Below, in pieces: positions 8,559 through 17,625 of a stretch of 64,000 nucleotides of DNA. Source of the DNA: Psychrobacter sp. UBA3480 (GTDB taxonomy: Bacteria > Pseudomonadota > Gammaproteobacteria > Pseudomonadales > Moraxellaceae); NCBI RefSeq assembly GCF_002377945.1, contig NZ_DFQV01000028.1, positions 29,459 to 93,458 on the forward strand, in the 5' to 3' direction. The notes beneath the pieces are model-generated. The model searched no databases and was not told where the DNA came from. It saw only the letters and a list, made by a program, of their open reading frames with translations. The translations under genes were made by a program, and so were the position numbers. Each line of letters starts with the position of its first letter. The stretch's first letter is position 1.

Positions 8559-10211
8559 CTAAAAACTACCAATATCGTATTTTTCGCTTACAGCATCCGC
8601 CTTTCTGTTCGTATCCCTTCTATCAGCCCATTTCAACATGGTTCCCGGTCTGCGATCTTCACTTGAGTCTTCATTAGACACCTCTTCCAAATCAGGACTG
8701 GCAGACTCCATCTCGCCAGCATCTACAGACTTTTCATCCAACTTAACCTCACCTGAATTACCAACGCCTTGTAGAGCCATCTGATAGATAGATGCAAGGT
8801 TGCCTTCGTGGTAGTAAAGCCATTTAGCGACTGGTTTATATTCAGAGTTTTTGAATGCAGCATACTCATCACCACCCTTAACAAGTGGCCAGAAGATAAA
8901 CCAAACCAATGCCACCGCTAAAAAAGCTTTGTCTGCGAGAGGATGCCAACCGAACCTATCGCCCAATCGGGCAACAATTGACGTTAGTGCTAACACAAGG
9001 TTTAGTATCAAAAAGAACGCTGATAGCCCTAATGCGATGATCGGCATCATGATTGACTTGTATGCTTGAACGCCAATCTCTATTCTTTGATATTTTGTAA
9101 TCCCTTCATACTTGCCAGCAGCGACACGGGCTTTTTTCATATAGCTTGGCGTAGGATCTTTGTAGCCCGCATCATTCATGTATGACCCACCTAAAACCAA
9201 ACCAGGCAAGCCTTTCTCAATAAGTGCGCGGCCATCCTCTCTAAAGTCATCATCTCCAGGATACGCTTCTGTAATACCTGTTTTCTCAGCATACAAACGT
9301 CTTGTATCCGCATGATCAAGAAAATAAGATTGAGTGTTCGGCTTAATGCTTGTTTTAAAGCCATAGACTCTATTCATCACCTCACGCCACTCTTTGTTAG
9401 CATTGCTAGGCTTTCGAATGCTGTACTTTTGATGATGGATAACGTTTGGCAGATAATACTTATCAAAAAGCTCATCAAGCTTTTCTATTTGGTTGATGTT
9501 CCCTTTACTACGTGAATCAAAGTACTGGTCATCGTTATACGCGCACACATAATGATCCTTAATAGCCTGTTTATACAAATCCTCATCAAACCCCGTTAAC
9601 AAAGCTTTGTAGGGGAAGAAGGCTTTTTCTAAACGACTCTCAAAACCCAGCTGCTTTGCTGACTTATCTGCACACCAGCCTCTTACTGCCACTTCAAGTT
9701 TCCGGTTCTGCTGGTACTTAGTACGGTAGTCTGTACTAAACCGACTAAATGGGTATACAAGCTTACCAAAGGCACCAGGTTCGTAAGTTTCTTTGAGGCC
9801 TTCAAATCTATATACAGGTACTAAGGTGTTATGTGCGGCATTAATCAAGACGGCTTTATTAAAGTCTTGCGTATCAGCGTTTTTTAAAACGTGAACAATC
9901 AACTTGTCTTGTATAACAAAGCTCAACGGGATAGAGACCACACTGGCCCAAAAGAAGGCTAAATAAGTATCCTTGTTGCTACTCCAGTAACCATCTGCAA
10001 AACGAGTTGATATCCATACTCGCGTAGCGATTAAGGCCAAACCTAGTCCTGCAATGACTTTACCCCAAAGTTCCATACTTGAGGTGACAAGCGCATCATT
10101 TGAGTAGCTAAGCATGCCATAGACAGTCGTGTTTAGTATCAGCTCGATAGCAAAATAACTTAGTGTCAAGACAATCAATGCCGAACCAAGCTTGGTTTTA
10201 TTTGCTGCCAT
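8559..10211 (-). CDS. Large integral membrane protein of unknown function
   Basis: 550 residues with hydrophobic segments near 10-35, 45-65, 85-108, 380-415 and 425-445, and a long non-membrane central domain (about 110-375). That domain is rich in Tyr, Asp and Lys and may face outside or the cytoplasm. The C-terminal 100 residues are polar and probably disordered (acidic EEVSNEDSSEDRR). I do not recognise the family. AAGGA lies before the ATG. It is single and convergent with the cassette at 7598. Confidence 0.65.
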   Translation of the reverse strand: MAANKTKLGSALIVLTLSYFAIELILNTTVYGMLSYSNDALVTSSMELWGKVIAGLGLALIATRVWISTRFADGYWSSNKDTYLAFFWASVVSIPLSFVIQDKLIVHVLKNADTQDFNKAVLINAAHNTLVPVYRFEGLKETYEPGAFGKLVYPFSRFSTDYRTKYQQNRKLEVAVRGWCADKSAKQLGFESRLEKAFFPYKALLTGFDEDLYKQAIKDHYVCAYNDDQYFDSRSKGNINQIEKLDELFDKYYLPNVIHHQKYSIRKPSNANKEWREVMNRVYGFKTSIKPNTQSYFLDHADTRRLYAEKTGITEAYPGDDDFREDGRALIEKGLPGLVLGGSYMNDAGYKDPTPSYMKKARVAAGKYEGITKYQRIEIGVQAYKSIMMPIIALGLSAFFLILNLVLALTSIVARLGDRFGWHPLADKAFLAVALVWFIFWPLVKGGDEYAAFKNSEYKPVAKWLYYHEGNLASIYQMALQGVGNSGEVKLDEKSVDAGEMESASPDLEEVSNEDSSEDRRPGTMLKWADRRDTNRKADAVSEKYDIGSF

Positions 10212-10286
10212 TTAAAATATTCCTTTTTACTTTGTTACCCAAGCAGCGGTAGGGAGCACCGGCACCATTCAATAACCAATATAGTA

Positions 10287-10344
10287 AGATATATTAAAAT
10301 AAATAGCAATTAGAATTGACTAGGTACGAAATATTGGTTATTAT
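10287..10344 (+). promoter_or_regulatory. Orphan cassette promoter facing the 3' end of the sce7726-type gene
   Basis: A TTAAAATAAATAG element, TTGACT at 10316-10321, a 17-bp spacer with GTACGAAATATTGG, and TATTAT at 10339-10344. No gene follows on this strand; the next gene is antisense. It may be a leftover from a lost cassette or make antisense RNA to the gene at 10382-10984. Confidence 0.6.
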
Positions 10345-10381
10345 ATATTGGTGATTTGGAGAGATTAAATTGTAATAGACA

Positions 10382-10984
10382 TTATGATGCGACTGTACCT
10401 TTACGAGCTTTTAGCCTCTTAATAACAAATTCACAAACCTGATCGGTTGATAGATGTTCTTGAATCAACTCCCTTAATACACGTTTGGTCATAGAGGTTT
10501 TGACCATAATGTCATGCAGCCTGGAAAGCTCGATTAACTCTTCTTTCCAAAGCATCGTTGCAAGATCATAAGTGTTTTGGGCGGGGTTGGGGCTACTTGT
10601 TCGCACTATGGCAATAGAGCCTAAGTCATCAATCAACAATATACCGATATGTTTTGGTGTGGTACTCAAAGCGCCAACAAGGTGTTTACTATGCGTGCAT
10701 AGCCAAACTTTATTAAATACGTTGGAGTAGGCGATGGACTGAGAAGGCCATCTTTTCAAACTGTCTTTCTCAGACTTCACCTCAAAACCAATAAGTTTAT
10801 CGGAGGCTAAGACAACATCAGCACGAAAAGCCTTATTAACTTGTGACTCAGGATCTTTGTTGTAGAATCCCAGTTCATTTATTAAGGCGGTATCATCTTT
10901 GAACAGGTAGTTGGTTTCAATCCAAGCATGTAGCAACTGGTTAATGTGCTGCACGCTAAGAGGGTCTTGATTAGGCAATGCCAT
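10382..10984 (-). CDS. sce7726 family protein, PD-(D/E)XK nuclease-like
   Basis: 200 residues. Central RADVVLASDKLIGFEVKSEKDSLKRWPSQ carries the D...ExK pattern of PD-(D/E)XK nucleases, and the following segment (YSNVFNKVWLCTH) is typical of the sce7726 family. Members are widespread on mobile elements; their substrate is not firmly known. A GTACGACT motif lies at 10999-11006, just before the start on the same strand, in the position of an operator over the leader. A second, longer sce7726-type protein is encoded at 49098-49973. Confidence 0.75.
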   Translation of the reverse strand: MALPNQDPLSVQHINQLLHAWIETNYLFKDDTALINELGFYNKDPESQVNKAFRADVVLASDKLIGFEVKSEKDSLKRWPSQSIAYSNVFNKVWLCTHSKHLVGALSTTPKHIGILLIDDLGSIAIVRTSSPNPAQNTYDLATMLWKEELIELSRLHDIMVKTSMTKRVLRELIQEHLSTDQVCEFVIKRLKARKGTVAS

Positions 10985-11336
10985 AATTTTCCCTTTTTAG
11001 TCGTACTAATATAAATAACTGTTTTAACAAAATTATTTTACAGCAATCAGATTGATAAGGCTTGGTTTTTAAAGGCGCAAGCGAGATATCGCTATATCTA
11101 GAGCATATTTCCGCAGATTCGGCAATCTAGTATTTCACACTAATAACGGCTATATTGTGCTTAGTTTCAAGTAATGGCGCTATATATAGTTATTGGTTCT
11201 TTATCCAAAAGCGGCTTTTTTCCTACATTCGTTCTCTAGGTAGTTTAGCTGCTGCTATTTATTGTTCTATTTTTGGAACGATACTTGTCTGGCGCAAGCC
11301 AGCATGATAATCCTAGCGAATGACAACGAGGTCAAC
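10985..11336. other. Intergenic region upstream of nrdA
   Basis: About 350 AT-rich bases between the divergent sce7726-type gene and nrdA. It holds the GTACGACT motif at 10999-11006. No gene, NrdR-box pair or hairpin stood out. An upstream in-frame start for nrdA at 11262 exists but lacks a ribosome-binding site. Confidence 0.4.
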
Positions 11337-13613
11337 ATGACACATATTGATAATATCAAAGTAACCAAAAGAGACGGACGGCTTGAGCCAATCAATCTTG
11401 ATAAGATTCACAAGGTAATTGCTTGGGCAGCAGAGGGATTAGAAAACGTTTCTGTCTCGGAAGTAGAGCTCAAATCTCACATTCAGTTTTATGACGAAAT
11501 CAAAACACGCGATATCCATGAAACGATCATCAAGGCCGCAGCTGACCTCATTACAGAACATACGCCTGACTACCAATATCTTGCCGCACGTTTGGCTGTA
11601 TTTCATTTGCGTAAAATCGCATACGGTCGTTTCACCCCGCCTCATTTGTTAAAACAAGTACAGACTCAAACTGCCGCTAAGCGTTATGACGCTCATATCC
11701 TAGAAGATTATAGTGAAGCTGAATTTGATGAGCTTAATGACTATATCAACCATTGGCGCGATATGAATCTTGCTTATGCGGCTGTTGAGCAGATGATGGG
11801 TAAGTACTTGGTCCAAGACCGTGTGACCAAAACTGTTTATGAAAGCCCTCAATTCTTATATATGTTAGTTGGTATGTGCTTATTTGCATCTTACAAGAAA
11901 GATGAGCGCATGGACTATGTTAAACGCTTCTATGACACCGTATCTCAATTCAAAATCTCTTTACCGACGCCTATCATGGCAGGTGTGCGTACGCCATCAC
12001 GTCAGTTCAGCTCATGTGTTCTGATTGAGTGTGACGACAGCCTGGACTCTATCAACGCAACAACGAGCGGTATTGTACGTTACGTCTCTCAACGTGCAGG
12101 TATCGGCGTGAACGCTGGCCGTATTCGTGGTCTTGGTAGCCCTATTCGCGGTGGCGAAGCGCAGCATACTGGTTGTATCCCGTTCTATAAGCTATTCCAA
12201 ACAGCGGTTAAATGCTGCTCACAGGGCGGGGTTCGTGGCGGTGCCGCAACTTTATTCTATCCTTTATGGCATTTAGAAGCTGAGTCGTTATTGGTGCTTA
12301 AGAACAACCGCGGCGTCGAAGACAACCGTGTTCGTCACATGGATTATGGTATCCAGATCAACAAAACCTTATATACGCGTCTGATCAAAGGCCAAAATAT
12401 CACCTTGTTCTCTCCAAGCGACGTACCAGGTCTTTATGACGCGTTCTTTGAAGACCAAGATGAGTTCGAACGACTCTACACCATGTATGAGCAAGATGAA
12501 TCAATCATGCATCATACCGTGGCGGCGCAGGACTTGTTCAGCACGCTAATGCAAGAACGTGCCAGCACAGGTCGTATCTATATTCAAAATGTCGATCATT
12601 GCAACACACACAGCCCGTTTGATCCAACGGTGGCACCTATCCGCCAGTCAAACCTATGTATGGAAATTGCATTACCGACTAAGCCGCTTGATAACATCAA
12701 TGATGAAGAAGGCGAGATTGCGCTTTGTACGCTATCTGCAGTTAACTTGGGTATGATTAGCGATGTGAAAGACATCGAAGAGCCAGCTGAATTGATTGTA
12801 CGTGCGCTTGATGCATTGCTTGATTATCAAGACTACCCTGTAGCAGCTGCTAAGAACGCAAGTATGCGTCGTCGTACGCTAGGTGTAGGCGTTATTAACT
12901 ATGCCTACTATCTTGCTAAGAACGGGGTTAAGTACTCAGATGGTAGTGGTAACGCACTGACGCACCAGACCTTTGAAGCACTGCAGTACTATCTTTTGAA
13001 GGCCTCTAACAAACTGGCTAATGAGTTTGGTGCTTGCCCTGCATTCAATGAGACCACGTACTCTCAAGGTATCCTACCTATCGATACTTATAAGAAAGAC
13101 CTTGATAACGTGTGCAATGAGCCTTTGGCGTTTGATTGGGAAACGCTGCGCGCAGATATCGTTGCAAGCGGTCTTAGAAACTCAACATTGACAGCGCTTA
13201 TGCCATCTGAGACATCAAGCCAGATAGCAAATGCTACCAATGGTATTGAGCCGCCGCGTGGACTGGTTTCTGTTAAGTCATCAAAAGACGGTATCTTAAA
13301 GCAAGTTGTACCTGAAATTGAGCGCTTACGTGGTAACTACGAGCTATTATGGTCCATGCCTAACAACGATGGTTATCTGAACCTGGTGGCGATCATGCAG
13401 AAGTTTGTGGATCAAAGCATCTCTGCTAATACCAACTACGACCCATCGCTGTACGAAGGCGGGCGAGTACCGATGAAAACGCTCCTTAAAGACCTTCTGA
13501 AAGCTTACAAGCTTGGCGTTAAGACTTTGTACTACCATAACACTCGTGACGGTGCTAACGACGCTCAGGACGACATGGAAGACGATTGTGCAGGCGGTGC
13601 TTGCAAGATCTAA
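11337..13613 (+). CDS. nrdA: Ribonucleoside-diphosphate reductase alpha subunit, class Ia
   Basis: 758 residues, the usual NrdA length. It reduces ribonucleoside diphosphates to deoxyribonucleotides together with NrdB. An ATP-cone starts the protein (KVTKRDGRLEPINLDKI). Active-site Cys 227 (FSSCVLI), Cys 441 (SNLCMEI) and Cys 464 (ALCTLS) are present, as are the radical-transfer tyrosines 732/733 (LYYHNTRD) and the C-terminal CAGGACKI pair. Start 11337 is chosen over 11262 because AACGAGG precedes it and the protein then begins like other NrdA. No nrdB lies nearby, so it would need the host beta subunit. Its last 90 or so bases are repeated at 15.8 kb. Confidence 0.95.
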   Translation: MTHIDNIKVTKRDGRLEPINLDKIHKVIAWAAEGLENVSVSEVELKSHIQFYDEIKTRDIHETIIKAAADLITEHTPDYQYLAARLAVFHLRKIAYGRFTPPHLLKQVQTQTAAKRYDAHILEDYSEAEFDELNDYINHWRDMNLAYAAVEQMMGKYLVQDRVTKTVYESPQFLYMLVGMCLFASYKKDERMDYVKRFYDTVSQFKISLPTPIMAGVRTPSRQFSSCVLIECDDSLDSINATTSGIVRYVSQRAGIGVNAGRIRGLGSPIRGGEAQHTGCIPFYKLFQTAVKCCSQGGVRGGAATLFYPLWHLEAESLLVLKNNRGVEDNRVRHMDYGIQINKTLYTRLIKGQNITLFSPSDVPGLYDAFFEDQDEFERLYTMYEQDESIMHHTVAAQDLFSTLMQERASTGRIYIQNVDHCNTHSPFDPTVAPIRQSNLCMEIALPTKPLDNINDEEGEIALCTLSAVNLGMISDVKDIEEPAELIVRALDALLDYQDYPVAAAKNASMRRRTLGVGVINYAYYLAKNGVKYSDGSGNALTHQTFEALQYYLLKASNKLANEFGACPAFNETTYSQGILPIDTYKKDLDNVCNEPLAFDWETLRADIVASGLRNSTLTALMPSETSSQIANATNGIEPPRGLVSVKSSKDGILKQVVPEIERLRGNYELLWSMPNNDGYLNLVAIMQKFVDQSISANTNYDPSLYEGGRVPMKTLLKDLLKAYKLGVKTLYYHNTRDGANDAQDDMEDDCAGGACKI

Positions 13614-13634
13614 TAACAGTGGTAATTAATACAG

Positions 13635-13673
13635 AAAAGGGCGGGCTTTAATTATAAAGCCCGCCCTTTTCTT
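13635..13673 (+). terminator. nrdA terminator
   Basis: GGGCGGGCTTTA/TAAAGCCCGCCC, a long GC-rich stem followed by T-rich sequence. Nearly identical to the copy at 15914-15953. Confidence 0.9.
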
Positions 13674-13736
13674 GTAAAGGTGATCTAAAAAATAATTGGA
13701 AAGCGCAACCCTCTATTTTTTAAACAGACTAGTTTA

Positions 13737-13790
13737 AGCATACTTAGTATGCTATAATAAGTCGTACAAGAAGCAGGCATAATGTTTGCT
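13737..13790 (+). promoter_or_regulatory. Promoter with palindromic operator and inverted GTACGACTT site
   Basis: TATAAT lies at 13753-13758. Its spacer holds a perfect palindrome, AGCATACT-T-AGTATGCT (13737-13753). Directly downstream, 13759-13767 reads AAGTCGTAC, the reverse complement of the GTACGACTT found in the other cassette promoters. An 8-bp hairpin (AGCAGGCA/TGTTTGCT, 13772-13790) follows. This drives the gene at 13837. Confidence 0.65.
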
Positions 13791-13836
13791 GACTGCCAAG
13801 CTAAGCAGCGACCAATTAGCTTAACGGAGTAAAACC

Positions 13837-14442
13837 ATGAAATACATTGAAACTAAGCTATCTTATGATGAGTTTATCACCCTCTTAAAGTCTCATACTG
13901 ATTATTCAGAAGGGTATGATTCTGTGGGCGAGTTTGCAGACCGCTCAGAAACACTTGATGCAGGCATGGAAGATTACCCAACCTTTTATTACTTCCCCGA
14001 TCTTGCTGGCAAGAAATACGTTCTAGAGGAAAACGAAGGTAATGGCGGCTCAGTTGTATATGAAGTAATCGAATGTGATGAAGAAAGTGAATATCCTTGT
14101 CAAATTATCTTGCGTGACACAGTGGGCGCGTGGGATGGTGATGCAAATGAAAACATTGCTCTGTATGAGATCAGTGTTAAGCCTTATGAAGCTGATGAGT
14201 TTGACACGGATGTAAGGGTTTGGATTGAGTTTTATTACTCAGACTCTACAAATGGCGCTCCGCTTGATAGATACGTGAAAAACAATGACATAAATAAAGA
14301 GGATTCAAGCTTTGAGGCTTATAAAGCTCACGAATTTGATACTTACGCAGATGCTCAGGCTTGGATTGATAAGCAAGAAAATAGTGCATACTATTTAAGT
14401 AACGGTGAGGTAGATAGACCTAAGTACATAATTACAGGTTAG
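13837..14442 (+). CDS. Unknown strongly acidic protein, 201 aa
   Basis: No family recognised. The protein is very rich in Asp, Glu and Tyr (for example EECDEESEY-like and DGDANENIALYEISVKPYEADEFDTD stretches) with almost no basic patches. DNA-mimic or anti-defence proteins are often like this, but that is only a compositional hint. It has its own promoter with two operator-like motifs, a GGAG site before the ATG, and lies 52 bases before an XRE-type regulator. Both sit inside the stretch bounded by the duplicated nrdA tails. Confidence 0.6.
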   Translation: MKYIETKLSYDEFITLLKSHTDYSEGYDSVGEFADRSETLDAGMEDYPTFYYFPDLAGKKYVLEENEGNGGSVVYEVIECDEESEYPCQIILRDTVGAWDGDANENIALYEISVKPYEADEFDTDVRVWIEFYYSDSTNGAPLDRYVKNNDINKEDSSFEAYKAHEFDTYADAQAWIDKQENSAYYLSNGEVDRPKYIITG

Positions 14443-14453
14443 CAAATAACAAG

Positions 14454-14485
14454 CCCCTCAAAAACAGCGAGGGGATTTTGAGGGG
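14454..14485 (+). promoter_or_regulatory. Possible two-way hairpin covering the ribosome-binding site of the gene at 14495
   Basis: CCCCTC (14454-14459) can pair with GAGGGG at 14469-14474 or with the second GAGGGG at 14480-14485, which is the Shine-Dalgarno sequence of the next gene. The two pairings exclude each other. Confidence 0.4.
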
Positions 14486-14494
14486 ATTTATAAA

Positions 14495-15001
14495 ATGTCA
14501 AAACAAGTGAAAATAGAGATACCACCTGAGATCAGCTTCTTGGATTTGGGCTTACATAAAGATGATGATAGTGCAATCACTTACAAATTGAGCGTACTTA
14601 ATTCAATGCTTGCGTATAACAACATCAAACTTAGTCAACTTACCCAAGACGATGTAGAGTCTTTACTGGTAATGTGGTATATCAGTCATCGCAAAAACGG
14701 TGGCGACCCAGATATGACTGCTGAGCGCCTATTTAATGCTGTAGCTGATACACCTAAATTTGATGTAAAAATCCATTGGGATGCGATTATAGAGCCGCCA
14801 ACACCTGAGCAAATTAAAGATCTTAGACAGCATACTGGCATGACGCAGCCACAAGTTGCAAACTTGCTAGGCTTATCAAATAGGCAGCTTATAAGTGATT
14901 ACGAGCGGGGCAATAAGTCACCAAACCTTCAAACATGGACCTTATGGCTATTACTAACCGGGCAACACCCCACATTGACGCTGAGCGATAAGCGATCTTA
15001 A
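14495..15001 (+). CDS. XRE-family helix-turn-helix regulator, HTH at C-terminus
   Basis: 168 residues. The C-terminal third (about 105-160) is an XRE helix-turn-helix: TPEQIKDLRQHTGMTQPQVANLLGLSNRQLISDYERGNKSP, followed by LQTWTLWLLLTGQHPTLTL. This ending resembles those of the double-HTH proteins at 50966 and 54105 (SQTW..LMLALGFHP). The N-terminal part is not recognised. A strong GAGGGG site lies nine bases before the ATG. It may bind the palindrome upstream of its operon at 13737; this is inference. Confidence 0.75.
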   Translation: MSKQVKIEIPPEISFLDLGLHKDDDSAITYKLSVLNSMLAYNNIKLSQLTQDDVESLLVMWYISHRKNGGDPDMTAERLFNAVADTPKFDVKIHWDAIIEPPTPEQIKDLRQHTGMTQPQVANLLGLSNRQLISDYERGNKSPNLQTWTLWLLLTGQHPTLTLSDKRS

Positions 15002-15073
15002 GCACTTATAAGAAAAATATAATCAAAAATAGTATGTTTCGGTTGTCACTCAGTCAACTAGAGGATTATTAAG

Positions 15074-15760
15074 ATGACGAATAAAATTAAACCCGAATGG
15101 TCGGTTGATATAGAAGAAGAAAAAGAAAAAGCAAATATAGCTAAGAAGGAGAGGCTTGCTAACCAGTTAAAACAAAAGGAATGGGAGCTAGAGAGGCTTT
15201 CGAAAACTGCAAAAGGATGGGGGCTTTTAGAACTTGAAGGAACAGAGAGACAGGTTATGTGGGCCAATCAAATTCGAGATGATTTTCTGAATAGGCAAGA
15301 AGATGAAATTGACGAGGTTTGTTTTGAATGCCTAATGTCCGATCCAACAGCGCAAACTGCACAGTTTTGGATAGAGTATGGAAAAAAAGACGATGATAAA
15401 ATATTTGATTTTCTTTTAGGCCATTTTACTGAGGATGAGCTGGCTAGAGAGTCGGCCATGAATAAGCTCAAACCCCTCGAAGGATACTCTGAAAATCAGA
15501 TTTCATTTGGAGAATCTATTAGAAGAAAGTTTCTATATTCTACAGACGATGTTGATGAAAATCTAATATCAAAAGTTAATGAAAATCCAGAAGCCAACCA
15601 TGCTAATTTTTGGATATTACTTCGAAAACGTGCCAGCAAGAATATTCTGCCATTTGCAATAGGTGAAAAATCCATTCAGATCATCGCTGATGAAAAAGAA
15701 GAAAAACGGCTCAAAAAGAAAAAAAGTGGTGCCAGAGACAGGCTTGGCAGGTTAATGTGA
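15074..15760 (+). CDS. Unknown protein with a tandem internal repeat
   Basis: 228 residues. After a charged, probably coiled-coil start (EEEKEKANIAKKERLANQLKQKEWELERL) there are two copies of one unit: LELEGTERQVMWANQIRDDFL...AQFWIEYGKK (about 50-105) and PLEGYSENQISFGESIRRKFL...ANFWILLRKR (about 130-190). The L-EG-x-Q-x-x-x-A-x-x-IR pattern occurs in other accessory proteins of unknown function. The C-terminus is basic (KRLKKKKSGARDRLGRLM), so nucleic-acid contact is possible. GAGGATT lies before the ATG. Confidence 0.55.
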   Translation: MTNKIKPEWSVDIEEEKEKANIAKKERLANQLKQKEWELERLSKTAKGWGLLELEGTERQVMWANQIRDDFLNRQEDEIDEVCFECLMSDPTAQTAQFWIEYGKKDDDKIFDFLLGHFTEDELARESAMNKLKPLEGYSENQISFGESIRRKFLYSTDDVDENLISKVNENPEANHANFWILLRKRASKNILPFAIGEKSIQIIADEKEEKRLKKKKSGARDRLGRLM

Positions 15761-15804
15761 TTAACGCTACGCGCACTATAAAGGATTTGATGACGTAGTT
15801 TGGT

Positions 15805-15893
15805 GTATGTACTGCCATAACACTCGCGACGGTGCTAACGACGCTCAGGACGACATGGAAGACGATTGCGCAGGCGGTGCTTGCAAGATCTAA
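15805..15893 (+). pseudogene. Duplicate of the nrdA 3' end
   Basis: From about 15812 the sequence matches the last 27 or so codons of nrdA with a few changes (cgt/cgc, tgt/tgc and one tac to tgc that turns the second radical-transfer Tyr into Cys). It ends in the same CAGGACKI codons and stop, and continues into a copy of the nrdA terminator. No upstream nrdA sequence remains. This is a recombination scar or attachment-like duplication, not a gene. Confidence 0.9.
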
Positions 15894-15913
15894 TAACAAC
15901 AGTAATTGATACA

Positions 15914-15953
15914 GAAAAGGGCGGGCTTTATTTATAAAGCCCGCCCTTTTTTT
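15914..15953. terminator. Copy of the nrdA terminator between convergent genes
   Basis: Same GGGCGGGCTTTA/TAAAGCCCGCCC stem as at 13635, with eight T. It now separates the gene ending at 15760 from the minus-strand gene ending at 15976. Confidence 0.85.
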
Positions 15954-15975
15954 CATAATGGTAATCTAAATGCAA

Positions 15976-17484
15976 TTAAATCTTATCAGCTGCTACGGCA
16001 AAAAGGGATTTTTGATCAAACATATAAAAAGCCTCTCGAATGGCTGGCTTTACTTCATGAAAATTTGAATCACTTTGTAGCGACAATACAGATTCTATCA
16101 ACTCATTAACAAGAAGATGGTCATACTCACTAATGTAGATAGACTCCATGGCACCGCCGACACTTACTACTAATATTTTTTTATCATCGCTGGTTTCAAA
16201 TAAACAGTATTCTGTTATTTGGGTAGGATCGTCATTTTGTTTTGCTAGTGAGACAGACGCAAGCAAGTTGCCAGCATAAACATCAAGATAAGCCTCTTCC
16301 TCTGTTCTCAAAGGGAACAGTCTTTTTATGCTGTATATACGATCAGCAATTAAGGTTACACGCATGTCCGTATTATAGGGTTTAGGCTTACCTACAGGAA
16401 GCTCTTTAAAAAACAACATACCAATAAAGTCTGATAAATATGTCTTTACGCTATAGCTATCATAGTGTTTGCCGCTATTGTCAGATATGAATGCTAGCGC
16501 CAATCCAAGCTGATCAAATGAAAACAAATTCGCATCATACATATATGCTTTTTCACGCTGATCATCTTCACAAGTTATTATCTTTACCAGAGTGCCATTC
16601 GTGAGCTCTGATGTTTTTTGGATAGATATTTTTGGCTGCAAATCAGAAAAATCCCCAAAGAACGCTTGCCAGAAAATAGAGCTTTCCATAAAACCAAAGT
16701 AACCATTGCGATAAGCATTCAGGTCTTTAGCTTGCCAACCCGCGAAAAAGACCTTGAGATCAGAACAGGCTTTCAAGTAAGCGGGGTGTTTTGTATTGCC
16801 GCCAGAGCCCACAGTATTCTCTGCTGCTTCACGGATCTGTAAGGAGTCAAATACCTTAGAAAAACTAACTGGTGGTAGATACGCGCCAACAAGCACTCTC
16901 AATCGGCCAAATAAATTTGTCTCAGCATAATCGCTTACTTCAAAAAGGCTAGAATCATTGCTTGCGTAATTTTTTATAGCAAAATTACGTGGTAGGCCAG
17001 GTTTTTTTGTTCTATTAACCACAGATATATCTGCTATAAACACTTTCGGCTCTAATGCCGCATCAATATCTCCTAATGCTTTATCTCTTAGAATTAGACC
17101 TGCGACAAACTCTTTAAAGTCGTTAAATAAAGAAGCATCGCAATATTCCTTCATATCAAGATAAAGCGTAACGCGATTTTGATCTTTATATTGGTCAGAG
17201 CAAGATTTTCCTGCAATGCCAAAATCATCGTTTGACACACTATTAATAGTAATGTGTTTGCTAAATACTGGCTCCCATACAATATTGCCATCTAGAAGTA
17301 TGGAGGTCGTTACCACTATCACCCCCGAATCTTTAAATATCTCCCATCTGGCATCGCTAATTCCTTTTGATTTTAAAAATCCATCAAACACCTTTTGAAA
17401 TTCACCCTCTTTAAATCCAATCTCGGGTTTACCATCAATGATTGTTGCAATCACTAATTGGTCGTGTTTGTTATACATATTCAT
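15976..17484 (-). CDS. Unknown protein, 502 aa, possibly related to the one at 60674
   Basis: No family recognised and no obvious membrane segment or nucleotide-binding motif. The stretch PGLPRNFAIKNYASNDSSLFEV resembles PGALSISNFATNDPALVTV in the 398-residue protein at 60674-61870, which is also followed by a glycine-rich turn, so the two may be distant relatives. AAGGA lies nine bases before the ATG. It stands alone on this strand. Confidence 0.55.
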   Translation of the reverse strand: MNMYNKHDQLVIATIIDGKPEIGFKEGEFQKVFDGFLKSKGISDARWEIFKDSGVIVVTTSILLDGNIVWEPVFSKHITINSVSNDDFGIAGKSCSDQYKDQNRVTLYLDMKEYCDASLFNDFKEFVAGLILRDKALGDIDAALEPKVFIADISVVNRTKKPGLPRNFAIKNYASNDSSLFEVSDYAETNLFGRLRVLVGAYLPPVSFSKVFDSLQIREAAENTVGSGGNTKHPAYLKACSDLKVFFAGWQAKDLNAYRNGYFGFMESSIFWQAFFGDFSDLQPKISIQKTSELTNGTLVKIITCEDDQREKAYMYDANLFSFDQLGLALAFISDNSGKHYDSYSVKTYLSDFIGMLFFKELPVGKPKPYNTDMRVTLIADRIYSIKRLFPLRTEEEAYLDVYAGNLLASVSLAKQNDDPTQITEYCLFETSDDKKILVVSVGGAMESIYISEYDHLLVNELIESVLSLQSDSNFHEVKPAIREAFYMFDQKSLFAVAADKI

Positions 17485-17625
17485 AGCATTGTCCTTTTTG
17501 TGGGTTGTTTGCTCGCATCATAGGAGCTAATTTCTTACATCCACTTTCAACTAGAAAGAGGTTGTTGAGGTGGTTTTACTGCGCTTATTAATATTTTTAG
17601 CATTGGGTTTGAAATAATAGGTAGC

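Noticed and set aside
13837..14442. Acidic protein as a known anti-CRISPR (AcrVA1, 4 or 5)
   Set aside because: I compared its sequence and other small cassette proteins with my memory of these AcrVA proteins and saw no resemblance.
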